From positions 10,401,001 to 10,465,000 of the forward strand of contig NC_063155.1 in the NCBI RefSeq assembly GCF_020921035.1: a stretch of DNA of 64,000 nt. Direction: 5' to 3'. The position numbers and the translations under genes are program-made. The notes below the pieces were generated by a model. That model made no database searches and was not told the DNA's origin. It worked only from the letters and a program-made list of their open reading frames with translations. This DNA is from Rhodamnia argentea. Lineage: Eukaryota; Streptophyta; Magnoliopsida; Myrtales; Myrtaceae. Positions 46,175-57,000 of the stretch are shown in pieces. Positions within the stretch are counted from its first letter, which is position 1; each line of letters opens with the position of its first letter.

Positions 46175-47294
46175 GAGAAAATATTAGGTGCTCCTAGAGT
46201 GCCACGTCATCTCTAAGACACCTCATTCAATGAACGACACGTGTTCAGCAGGGCCCACATTTCCGATTTTTTTAAAATCTGTTTTTCTCCCACATTTTTC
46301 TTTCCGTAAACACCCCCACGGTCCACACACTCTCTCTCTCTCCAAGTATCTGCAAAAAGAAGAAGACGATGAAGATTACGAGGAAAATGAATGCGAAGCA
46401 TAAGCAAAACCAGAAGCATTTCCAACGATGGCGACGGCCCACTCTCTCCCTCTTCAAGTGACAGGATCCCTCACCTTCATCTTTTTTTTTATATTTTCGT
46501 GCCCGAATCTGTGGCCAGCGGCGAGGGAGTGGGCGGCGAGGGAGCCGGTGGCAAGGGAGCCGCGGGCTGAGCCACTGAGATGGCGGGAGGCAAGGCCGAG
46601 TACTTGAACAGAGATTAGAAGAGAGAGATCAGGGGCGGCGAGAAGAGATTTTGCAAAAACTTGGAGAGAGAAAGTGGGCCGTGAGCTGCAAACGGGCGCG
46701 AGGACCCCCGCCTCGGCCTCTCCGCCCCGCGTCCTCGCCGCCCGCGATCTCGGCCGCTCAGCTCGCGGCTCTCTCGTCGCCCGCCGCAGACGGGTGCAAG
46801 GTCGCTTCAGCCGCGATGAGCGGCGATCTCGAACGCGAAGCTCGCCCTCAACCACATCTTGACCCCCGCCACCGCCTCCACCTCGGCCTCGCAGCCGCCG
46901 TGTCCTCGCCGCCCGCGATTTCGGCGGCTCAGCCCGCGGCTCCCTTGCGGCCGGCTGTTGGTTGAAGATGTGAAGATGAAGGTGAGGGGACTGATTAGTG
47001 TGAAGGAGGCTTCGCTCCCGGAGGGTGTCCTGGGTGGCCCGCCGTAGGCGGTGGTTGCCCCCCTCTTCGGTCGACGGCGGCGCCTATGATTTCACCGCCC
47101 AGATATGCCGTCCTACGTTTTGCAGAAACTTGGAGAGAGAGGGGGTGGCTGTGGGGGTGTTTACGGAAAGAAAAATGTGAGAGAAAAACAGATTTTAAAA
47201 AATCTGAAATGTGGGCTTCGCTGGACACGTGTCGATCATTAAATGGGGTGTCTTAGAGATGACGTGGCACTCCAGGAGCACCCAATATTTTCTC
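46175..47294. mobile_element. Non-autonomous Mutator-like element (MULE), 1,120 bp, with 9-bp TSD
   Basis: Long terminal inverted repeats span about 46,175-46,357 and 47,118-47,294. Both start GAGAAAATATT.GGTGCTCCT and share GTGCCACGTCATCTCTAAGA and CCCACATTT(C). The flanks carry a perfect 9-bp duplication, GATTCGAGC (46,166-46,174 and 47,295-47,303), the size expected for Mutator. The interior is strikingly GC-rich (46,500-47,090) and has two direct copies of a CTCGCCGCCCGCGAT.TCGGC block (about 46,734 and 46,903), plus an inverted partial copy near 46,550. A further TIR-end-like piece lies at about 46,652-46,672. Such a GC-rich interior is typical of Pack-MULEs carrying captured host DNA, though the donor gene was not identified. 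No transposase is seen. Confidence 0.88.
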
Positions 47295-47434
47295 GATTCG
47301 AGCTGCTTCTGGGGGTAAGCCGTCTGCTGCCGTACTTCTTGCTTCCTTACCTTTACTCGAGTCGCTAACGACGGCGGCCGGTTCCGTTGGGTGACTGACT
47401 GCTGCTTCAGCCGGTGGCGGAACGCCTCTCCGAC

Positions 47435-49249
47435 ATGGAGGAGAGAACCGGGAACCCGATGACCACCCCAAAGTCCACGCAGGAGCTGGCCGTGGAAGGG
47501 CAGAAGCATCTCGAGGACACCATCGAGTCTGCCTTCCACATCCTCTCCTCCATGAACGACGAGCTCTGCAACCCATCCCTCTGGTCTGCCCCCTCCTCCG
47601 CCTCCGGCGGCTCTCTCCTCCTCAACGGCGACTCCTCCTCCGACTCTTCTCACCACCTGGACTTCGCCGGCTCTGGCGGTGGCGCCCTCGACGAGGCTCG
47701 CCTCCGCTACAAGAACTCCGTCGCTTCCCTCCGTGCCGTTCTCGCCGCCATTCCCACCTCTCGCAAGGTTTTTCCTCTGCTCCTTTCCCTTTCCCTTTAC
47801 CCCTCTTTACGGATCTTCTAGGGACTAGTTTCCGGTGACATTGTTTGGATCACGGACTTTTCCACAGCATTAGGGTTTTCGAATATGGCCGACGTGTCCA
47901 TATGGAGAGGCATCGGTCTACCAGGAGAGAGACAAAAAAAAAAAAAAAACAACGAATATGTATGACTTGTGTGTTAACTGAATTTGATGACTGAATCTGT
48001 GGGACGCTATCAGATAGTAACTTGAGGATCTAGATTTTGAGGAATGACCGCTTCAATTTCGCACTCTCATGTGTTAGGATCATAGCATTACGCCTTTGAC
48101 CTCTGGATTGACGTCACTGGACTAAGCTAAGCATACTAGGTAAGACTGACCAGTTTATTTGCAAATGATCTCCTTTGCATTTCCAATACCAACTTAATTT
48201 CATCTGTGCTTTCTGCTGCTGTCGCATTTTTACGTCGAAAAGTGATAAATTGATTGATGGGTGTAAAAGATGGTTGCTGATTCTAGGTTAGATTGGGGGT
48301 GCTTCATTCCTATCACAATCTTAGCTTTAGATAATGATGTCTGGTGGACTCTGGAAGGATCAGCAGATTGCTGTAGTCTGTGTTGAAGCAGCATATGAGT
48401 ACTGTTCATTTTGTATATAGGGAAAATCATCGGAAATACACATGTAAAGAAGATGTTCACATTTTCAGTTGGTAGATATCCTAAAGTGTAAAATCAGGAA
48501 CCTATCTAAGAAGTTCAATCCTTTAAGAATTGTCATATTAACTTCAGAGAAGCTTGATTATATTGTATGTACCTGAGGAATGCAAGAGCAGGTCTTTTTG
48601 CCTTGCATATCCCTGGAAGAGGAGAGGAGAGAAGAGGGGATTGTGGTTTGTTTGTTTGGGGTGGGGTGGTTAAGATTTCTGCTGTATCGTTCAGCCGGCC
48701 AAAGCATGTTGTTTTGTTTGACTCACCAATGTCTTCTGCTTGCAGGCTAAATCATTTGATCCTGGTGCTTCTATGAGCAGTTCAATACCACTTGTGGACC
48801 AAGTCGAAATGGAGAGTTTAGAAGAACAAGCCTCAAATCTAAGAAAGGTATCGGGGAATTTACTTCGTTTTCATTTTCTATTAGTTCGAGATCATCCAAT
48901 AGTCACTCTATGATAGCTAGGTTTTGGAGGTTATTTTCTGTGAATCTTTCTAAGTTGCAGCTAGGGTATTGTTCCTTCCTTGACAGGTCATACTGTCAAA
49001 TTTCCCTCTCTCTTTTCTCACACTCTAATGAAAAAAAAAAAAAATGCAATAGGGGCATTTTGGTCTTGTACGAGTCTATGCATCGTCAATTTCAGAAATC
49101 TCCAGCTCTTGCCCCAGTATTTCTAACTAGCCCTTGTTTCCATGATGCAGGCGCTGGTTGAGAAGAACAAGCACCTGAAGCTTCTCATAGATCAGCTACG
49201 AGAACTTATCGCCGATGTATCTACTTGGCAAAGTCCATGTTCTGTTTGA
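47435..49249 (+). CDS. Mediator of RNA polymerase II transcription subunit 30; three exons
   Basis: Head-module subunit of the Mediator complex, linking transcription factors to RNA polymerase II in the nucleus. Exons 47,435-47,767, 48,746-48,847 and 49,151-49,249 are all in phase 0 and give 177 aa, close to the plant family's usual length. The N-terminal part is [20 protein letters not shown]; a Ser/Gly-rich insert ([20 protein letters not shown]) follows. The C-terminal helices are [14 protein letters not shown] and [20 protein letters not shown], forming a coiled coil. The ATG at 47,435 is the first ATG in frame. The MULE ends 131 bp before the 9-bp duplication's right edge meets this leader, so the native promoter has been displaced or split. 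Confidence 0.93.
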
Positions 49250-49831
49250 TGCCGACTGACCCCTGGTCGGCCTTGAGAGGAGTAAATGACCACCTCAATA
49301 AGGTTCAATGGAAAAGCGTCCTGTGGAAGATGTTTGCCCTTTTAGATCATGTTCTCCTAGTGCGATAGTTTCTTCCCATCCGTAGGTTCAACCATTCTTT
49401 GTTTTACCATGTACAGCCTTTGCGGCTTTCATGTTAGATGGTAGTAGTTGTGGGGATGCCGACTTTCGATAGTCTTGATATTTTATCCAAAGAGGATTCG
49501 TCTTTGCCAACAGAGACGCATTCAGATTTTGTTTCTTCTTTTGGCTGATCTAAGAAACTAAGATTCTGTTGCCTTTTATATAATACGACGACTTTTATCA
49601 TTTGAAACATCATACGTGGATTTCTAAAACATTGACAGAATGTAAAGTTCAAGTTTTGTAACTGGTCTAAGGTGCCTGTTCAGTCGTTTGATCCATTGAT
49701 TGCAGTAGCTGGCAAAGCAGTTGCCCTGCTCATCTGATACTTTGTTCCACATTTCTTTTTAGTTTTGTCGGAATTCACAGTTCTACACATGGATATTGAC
49801 CGCAACCAACAGAGAGAACGTAACAAATTAG
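49250..49831. other. Intergenic region between converging MED30 and NPC genes
   Basis: Both genes end here (MED30 on plus, phospholipase C on minus). The sequence is T-rich and consistent with two 3' UTRs. No feature is recognised. Confidence 0.5.
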
Positions 49832-51815
49832 TCAATCTCGAGTTGAAGATCTCGTAGTGAGTGACGAGCGCATGTCGACAATAGCAGATCCATCGGCACC
49901 CATTCTGATAGCCTCTTTGCTTGCCCTAATGAACCTGGAAACAGCACCTTTCACATAATCATGAGCTTCCTTCACACTCATGTTCTTGCTCGTCTCATCG
50001 CGGAAACTGGTTAGGAAATGGTCCCCATTGAGAACAGCAGCTAACTGGACAATCTCGCTCTGGAACTCGGATAATTTACCATTTTCGTTGGCTTCTGAGC
50101 TCCTCAGTGGCGTAACACCGGGTAATGTCTCTGCCATATATATAAAGAAGCAGGCGAATTTGATTTATTTTTCTTGGTCGAGAAAACATTTTGTGATGTC
50201 CTTACTTCTTAGTTGGTTAGGCTTCCTCTGCTAAGTTGAAACAGATGCTCCAATGGAGCAATGCTTACGGTGATGAATGAGTTACCGGATTGTAGGACTA
50301 GCTAATGGTTGGTTTCAAAGTAAGATGAGTACCTGGGCAATCGGCTCTGGGAGATTGTAACTCCCCGACGATATGCTCGAATGTCCCGGCCCATGCATCT
50401 CGGTGAGTCAAGAAGTTGGAGTTGAGGTTGAACATTTTCCTTATGGTTGCAGGAATGGACGAGTGCTCATACTCTGAACTCGGAGCTGGTCCTGTCGGGG
50501 AACTTATCACTGCAAAACAAAGGCAGAACTGGGATCAGATAAACCTCTGTCTACACAAATCAATAGAACTTCACCTCACAGCCAGCTGCGACGGCTTTCT
50601 TGATTGAATAGCAGAAACAGTTCATCTCCAGTCAATCTCATCAGGATCATGTGATGCTAGAAGTATTATCAATTCTCAACTCCCCGTCACTTTCTGCTGG
50701 TACAGGATCACACAAGAGAAAGAGAACTTACGTGTTCCTTTCTTAATCCAAGGAGAGACCATAATTGTCGGCACACGAACCCCAAGTCGATCAAACTTGA
50801 AGAAAAAGGGGGCAGGGCCAGTATTACCATCCGGGTTAGGAACATCAATATATGGAGTTCTGACATGGTCATAGAACCCACCATGCTCGTCATATGTGAT
50901 GATCAAAAGGGTCTCATTCCATTGAGGACTTGCCCTCAATGTTTCATAAACCTCCTTCACGAGCTTCTGGCCATTAGCAACATCATGTGATGGATGATCA
51001 TCGTTAGCCGGCAGACCCATGAGATCAAAGTATCTCGGCTCAATCACTGTCAACCTGGGCAGTTTCCCATTTCTGGCGTCTCTCTTGAACTTAAAATCAT
51101 ACAGGTGAAACTTGGAGATGTACTTCAATTTCCGCAAATTCCTGTAGAACAGAGTGCTGGGTATGTTCTGGAAGTAGATGCCAAAGTCCAGACCATTCTC
51201 GTAAAGAGAATCAAAGATGGTCTTTTGCGGGTACCCAACAGTTAATTGCCTCACAATATGACTGGTCGATCCATGAGAAGTGGCAGAGTACACAAAGAGC
51301 CTATTGGGTTGCGTTGGTCCTGGAATCGAAGAGAACCACCTATCGAAGACTGCAAATTCCTTGACGAGAGCGGCATATATTGGGATTGATTCCGGGCTGA
51401 ATCCTCTCATGACAATCTCAGAGAGGTTTTCTGACATGGACAACGCCTGCTGCACGAAACCAGACATGGAAGGAATGTCGTCAGAGCCGAACACTTGTTG
51501 AGCCACATCCTCAAAGGAATGCCCCGGATCAAGATCCACGAATTCAGCATCATCAGTGAAGCAAATTGTCTCGGGCTTTGAGTTGTTGGTGGAGACGGCA
51601 TTGCACTCATCCCCCGTGACCCCATTTATCATGGGGTCGATGGTTTTCTTCATCCATCCGAGCATGTGGTCGAAAGACCGGTTCTCCAGCACCAAAACCA
51701 CAATGGTCTTGATGGGTTGCTGCTGCTGAGGGGCTGAGGAGACATGGGAGAGAAAGAGAAAGAGCAGGAAGAGGAAGGAAAATGGAGATGGCATTCTAGT
51801 TGGCTTTCCTTTCAT
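49832..51815 (-). CDS. Non-specific phospholipase C (NPC2/NPC6-like); three exons
   Basis: Hydrolyses phospholipids and galactolipids to diacylglycerol in lipid remodelling, phosphate starvation and signalling. Exons 51,815-50,732, 50,509-50,333 and 50,130-49,832 join with consistent phase (donors GTAAGT and GTACTC, acceptors TTGCAG and TGGCAG) to 519 aa. A signal peptide (about 1-28, [17 protein letters not shown]) suggests entry into the secretory pathway. Phosphoesterase-family motifs are intact: [11 protein letters not shown] (44-54), the GPTQPNRLF region, NDDHPSHDV and [12 protein letters not shown], then [10 protein letters not shown]. Exon 2 carries [15 protein letters not shown] and [14 protein letters not shown]. 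The exact paralog within the family is uncertain. Confidence 0.95.
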
Positions 51816-53260
51816 CTGCAGTAAGGGGGAGGGAGGTTTGGGAAGATGGGTTTGTGGAGCATTTTAAGAGGACTTGCTTGGGTCGGGTTTCTTGGAAAAA
51901 ATGCTAACTGGGAATCATGAACTTGTAGCGTCGGTTGGCTGATTCCTCGTGGCGAATCCTCAGAGAAGGGTAGGGTCAATAGGGAGAGCACAGTGGCAGT
52001 GGCACTGTAGTGCGGTATGAACCCCAGACAGATTTAGAACCATCCGTTTTGGTAAGCCATATAAAGGAGATTTAGACAAGAGTATTAAAGGGGAGGTCCG
52101 CTTCAATCCAATCCAATCCCCTTTAGTGTTAAGCCGAGTGGAAGGCTGGGAGGGTCCAACTGTCAATGCCCACATCCTCAGAAAAATCGTTCAATGGACG
52201 AGAGGCAAGTCCACATGAGCAGATCGGAGCACAGGCGAGGATATGAAAGATTTTGGAAGGAAGAAGCAGCCTCATTCTCCACTGGGTTGGGATTTATACT
52301 ATCTTCTCATCAGTTCCGAGAGAGAGACAAAAAAACTTGGTGCTGGCAAGCAATGGGAAATCATCCTGTCAAATGCGGCTGGAAGCATGTGAACCCAGAA
52401 GACGACAAAGGGTGGCCAGATCTTGATGGCAACCCAAGCTTTTGCTTCCAGATCCTTCCCCCCTCGCTCTTTCCCCTCGGTGGTTGTACGAATGGTTCTG
52501 GTAAGTTGGACTTGGGGTCAGCTGTGTCACAGGATCGCTCGCTCGGTTTTTTTCGAATGACGTAACTGTTCAGAGGCAAATTTTCATTTCTCAAAAGCAA
52601 AACTAAGATAGAACGAACGTTAAATAATGCCGAAAGCAGTTAATGATGGTCGGGAAGGGGACAGCGAGCCCCTTGAATTGATGGCCACATCCGCATGGGC
52701 CTGCCCACAATGGGGACGGTGGCCGATGGCTTTGTGTTCGCCATTCTCACTGACGGTCTCAGCTTCCCTGCGCCGCCGTTAAAAGAGGTAGAACACTGCA
52801 AATTAAGCCGATTCAACCGAGATTACTTTGTAAGCAACAGATTCTTGTGGGTGTCGAATGTTTTCTTGGATTGAATGCTCCCCTGCAAGTTGCCACTCCA
52901 CGTCAAAAACCTCTTCGTCGCCAAGGATGATGAATTGAATGTACAAGATACGTGTGGAGTTAGTGGGAGTATGGATGGTGGGAATTCAAGGGTGGGCCGA
53001 TCAGGGGAATGGCTGGTTCGAGAGCGTAATGATGAAGCGGGCCAAGCCCAAGAAATGGGGGAGACAATTTGCTTTTTCTATGCACTCCCTTGGACGGACA
53101 GAGCAGGTGCTTCGAGTCTGACAACGTATTCCGCTCCCGAGAAGGTTCCTTACATCCCCAAAAGGCCCAGTGTCCCTGTCACAGTCGATTCAAAATTCAA
53201 GAAACGGATCCCAGCGTTCGCGTCGCAGTCAGTTCAAATCCAAGAAAACTCGGAAGAAGA
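51816..53260. other. Intergenic region between divergent NPC and DUF3339 genes
   Basis: Upstream regions of both genes. Open frames at 52,194-52,565, 52,875-53,288 and 53,069-53,470 are either in the wrong frame or without a recognisable family. No transposon ends were recognised. The DUF3339 leader presumably begins within 53,000-53,260. Confidence 0.4.
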
Positions 53261-53470
53261 ATGGCGGACTGGGGACCGGTGGCGATAGCGGTGGTGCTGT
53301 TCGTGCTGTTGAGCCCGGGCTTGCTGTTCCAGATCCCAGGGAGGCGCCGAGTCGTGGAGTTCGGCAACATGGAGACGAGCGGGGCCTCCATTCTCGTCCA
53401 CTCCATCATCTACTTTGGCCTCATTACCATCTTCCTCATCGCCATTGGCGTCCACATCTACACCGGCTAA
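53261..53470 (+). CDS. DUF3339 small membrane protein
   Basis: A 69-aa single-exon protein starting MADWGPVAIAVVLFVLLSPG and ending IFLIAIGVHIYTG. It has two hydrophobic helices (about 6-25 and 44-66) around a short basic/polar loop (PGRRRVVEFGNMETSG). This matches the plant DUF3339 family, abundant small proteins of unknown function that are usually just under 70 aa. The ATG follows GAAGAA. Upstream frames overlapping it in other phases are shadows. It converges with the F-box gene to its right. Confidence 0.93.
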   Translation: MADWGPVAIAVVLFVLLSPGLLFQIPGRRRVVEFGNMETSGASILVHSIIYFGLITIFLIAIGVHIYTG

Positions 53471-54064
53471 AAGCTTTCTTCCCCAGTGATCCTCTGTACA
53501 GTGGAGTCGGGTTTCTGCTTGTACTCTCTCCTCTGACTCTGCTCTCAGTGTGTGCTCTTGCGCCGCTTTCTAAGCAATTTTATGTTTTGGTGTTGTATCG
53601 GGGTTAGATGTCTGGGTTCTGCTGATTGCGAATTGCAAAGGATTTCCAGTAATTTCCATACATAGTAGGGATAAAGATGGAGTCGGAAATGCCATTGCCA
53701 CTTTAATAGCAGGGGCTCTGCAAGTCAAATGGAGCATGAAAATGTTGGCTTTACCTGTCTCTAGTGGAAACAGGTTTAGGCTGTGACCTGTTCTTACCAC
53801 CAGAAGACAAGATCCATGGTGGTGACCCTGTTACGTGTAAGAGAAGGTTCTCTACCTGCTTGCTAAAATCATTGATGGTGTCGTAAAAAAAGTCTCTCCA
53901 ATCATTGGGCTATAGCAAGAAACAATAGTGCCCAAATAAAAGAAGACACATTTTATTAACTGTTGGTCAACACCTGTGCCATCACACTCATACAATTTCA
54001 TAATGCACCAAACCCAAGTGGAGCACAAAATCCATGATTGCTGCGTATTAACCCTGGCCATGCT
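53471..54064. other. Intergenic region between converging genes
   Basis: 3' UTRs of DUF3339 (plus) and the F-box/FIST gene (minus). Nothing else is recognised. Confidence 0.5.
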
Positions 54065-57000
54065 CTAGCCTCTAAGGGTAGTCCCTGCAGGTGCAGGTGC
54101 AGGCGCATGCCACATTACAAGATAAACGGTGCTATATACATGGCAACAACCTCGGGTAGAGCTCTCTCGTCGGCTACCTTGCTCCTCCGAACTCATTGAG
54201 CAACAGCCGATCTCCCCACCACAAAACATTCCTGCCAATGGAGCGCCAGGAAAGTTCTCCACGAATGGCGAGCAATCAACATTGGGGCGACCAAAGAATG
54301 ATGCTCCGCGTCCGCAACAAGCAAACATGAAGCCTCCAAGAACTTCAGCTTTATCTGCATTACCGGCGGCAGCCCTTGCCTGATAAGAGCTCTTGAAATT
54401 GCACCCTAGGTTCAAACTTCTTAGACTTGCACTGACTTTGTTACCCGAGGCAAGCGCAGTAGCAGGATCCGTGTAGTAAAACTGAAAGTAATCGCCAGTT
54501 TTAATGCTGGTCCCATCAAGATATAGGTATTCTTCATCCCCTCTGTCAGAAACCCCAAAAGCATCTCATGCTCAGGAAACAAAACAGGCAACTAGAACGG
54601 ATTTAGAAAAGTCCTTTGTCAGAAAAATGCAGTCAGACAGACATCGTCAAGAGATCATATATGGCACTCTGTCACTGTAAATCCATATGGGTTACAATCT
54701 AGGTGACTATAAATTATCAACTGTTATCAGGTCATTGATGAAAGAAAATATCAATCACTCATAATGCGGTAAAAAGATTGAATGAGACCTTTGTTGTTTC
54801 CAATCAGGAACCAGTTTTACATTTTAATAGAGCCAACATCCAAACAATTATGCAATGGAGCTGCATGATAGCGATCTCAAAAGAAATGCCAAAGAAGTGA
54901 CACCCAGGTGCTCCCTTTCGATTTCCAGATTCTCACAGGACAACATAAACCACTGGTACATAGATTGAGATAGGGGAGAAAAAGAAGAACCAAGGCTCAC
55001 CTGAGCAACGCATGAAATGACAAGGAGGTAATCAGCTTCGTCTTCTCTGCCCCAGTGGTATGTTTTCTTCTTTTGCTAACTCTAATATAAAGTTCAGGGT
55101 ACTCGATACGATCGTCCATCTAGGAAAGTGTAAATGAGAGGCAATGATAAACATTTAGTAAGTTGGGCAGCATCCCTGCAAGTATAATTCCACTGCCTAG
55201 TCACTCAAACTCTGCACATACAGTGAGGTGAATTCCTATACGAAAATAGTATTGATAATTTACGGGAAATTTCAGGTAACATAACTTTGGGCTCAACTAT
55301 AAATTAAGCAAAATCTTAATTTTCTACCTGATTAAGGATTTGATGAGCATTTCATATGGTCATCCTTCGTTGAAGTGATATAGAACAAAAGTCAAAGATC
55401 GGGCAAGTGTATTTTTTTTACCTTCATTCAACTTCTATTTTATTCATTGATTATTTTCCATCTATAGTTTATGTAATAATTTTTGGTCAGTAAACACCCT
55501 GACATAGTGGCAAATAAGGGCAAACACAAGTATATATTACACTGAATTCTGAATTCACAACACGAGCAGAACTCACAAATACATGGTGGAAGGCACAACA
55601 ACAAAACGATTCTCAATTTTTCCCACCATCACAATGATCTCCCTAAAATGTAGACTTCGCTATCTTTACCTTTCTATGCTCCGGGATGTCCATGCAACCA
55701 AAAAGCTAGGCCAGTTCAGGAATTTGTCAACATTACACGGCGCCCTTTGGTGACGCACTTGAAAGAAGAATAACCCCCATCTACATAATGCTAAATTCGC
55801 AACATGAGCAGAACTCACAAGCACACACTAGATCGTTCAAAAAGCCAAGGAAGTCCTTTAAAGTAATGGATTAATCAAAGAGGCCAATTCATGTTCTATT
55901 GATATCTGGAAACCCTGTAGTTTAAACTGAGAAACTAAAAACCAAAGGTTCTTAAAGAGATGAACCATATCACCTGAATCCAAAGAATCTCAGAAACAAG
56001 GAAATAAAATATAAAATCACAATCAAGGTTCAGGGCACATGGCAGTTCCTTTTTACCTAGATTACAATCCATTTTACACCCAGTAAAATATTAATCATTA
56101 TATGGAGAAAATGCAGAAGAAAACTCACATTACCGTTTAGGATTTTGAAGATATGAAACAACCACAACCTTTCATGTACAGTCATACCTCGTCATAGATT
56201 TGATTGAGAATGCTTTCCCCATCAAGAACTTCTTCTCGTCCTTCTCTTCTAGCAGTTAGCCAGGTATGATTGTCACGTGTCCTAACAGAAACGGCCTTGT
56301 ACCTTGGACCTATCTTTGAAACTCCGTCTGATAGTGCCATATGAAATCTGATTTCACCAATACCTGCTCATTCAAACAAGGCATCAAAAAGGATCCAAAC
56401 ATTACGAAGACAAGGCAACAAAAAGTAAGTCGATGCCCAATATGACCGTGCAACAAGCTGTCAATGAAAGAAAGATTAGTGCACCAGAAGACCATGGACA
56501 TTCTGCATAACTTGACTTTGAGAAGAAAGGATTCACATGGTAAGCAAGAGAATTAGGAAGATCAAGCATATGAACCACACAAATCATAATGTTAGAAGGA
56601 AAGTGCAAGTAGCAGAAAGAGATGGCTAACGTGTGAAACACTCCACACAGGAAGTACGGTTGCAAGACCTTACTCAAAGGGATTGATAAGGTTTGACATG
56701 CAGAAGAAGTAAATCACATAAGATTATCAGACAATTTTGAGGTACCAGAAAAGGCGGGGGGGGGAGGTGCAGGGGGGTGCAGGGGGCGCGGCGCGGCGTG
56801 GGGGGAAGGGGAACAAAGGTTTCATCGGAAATTAGTGAAAGCGTATAGAGGAGCATGAGAAAAGTTCTTGCCTAAGTTTTCTTTCCCGCACATTATAGTT
56901 CCCTTGTGTGGATTAAACACAAACAGTCCAAGGAACTACGACAAGTTCCAGATTTTACACAAAAGAATACCACTTAGAATGATGCATTCAGCTCCTCCCG

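Noticed and set aside
45519-46187. 222-codon Ser/Leu-rich frame inside the hAT-like element
   Set aside because: Follows from a pyrimidine-rich tract; crosses the transposon end and target duplication, so it cannot be an ancestral gene.
52875-53470. Plus-strand frames upstream of and overlapping DUF3339 in other phases
   Set aside because: The 69-aa DUF3339 frame fully explains the coding signal; the others lack family support.
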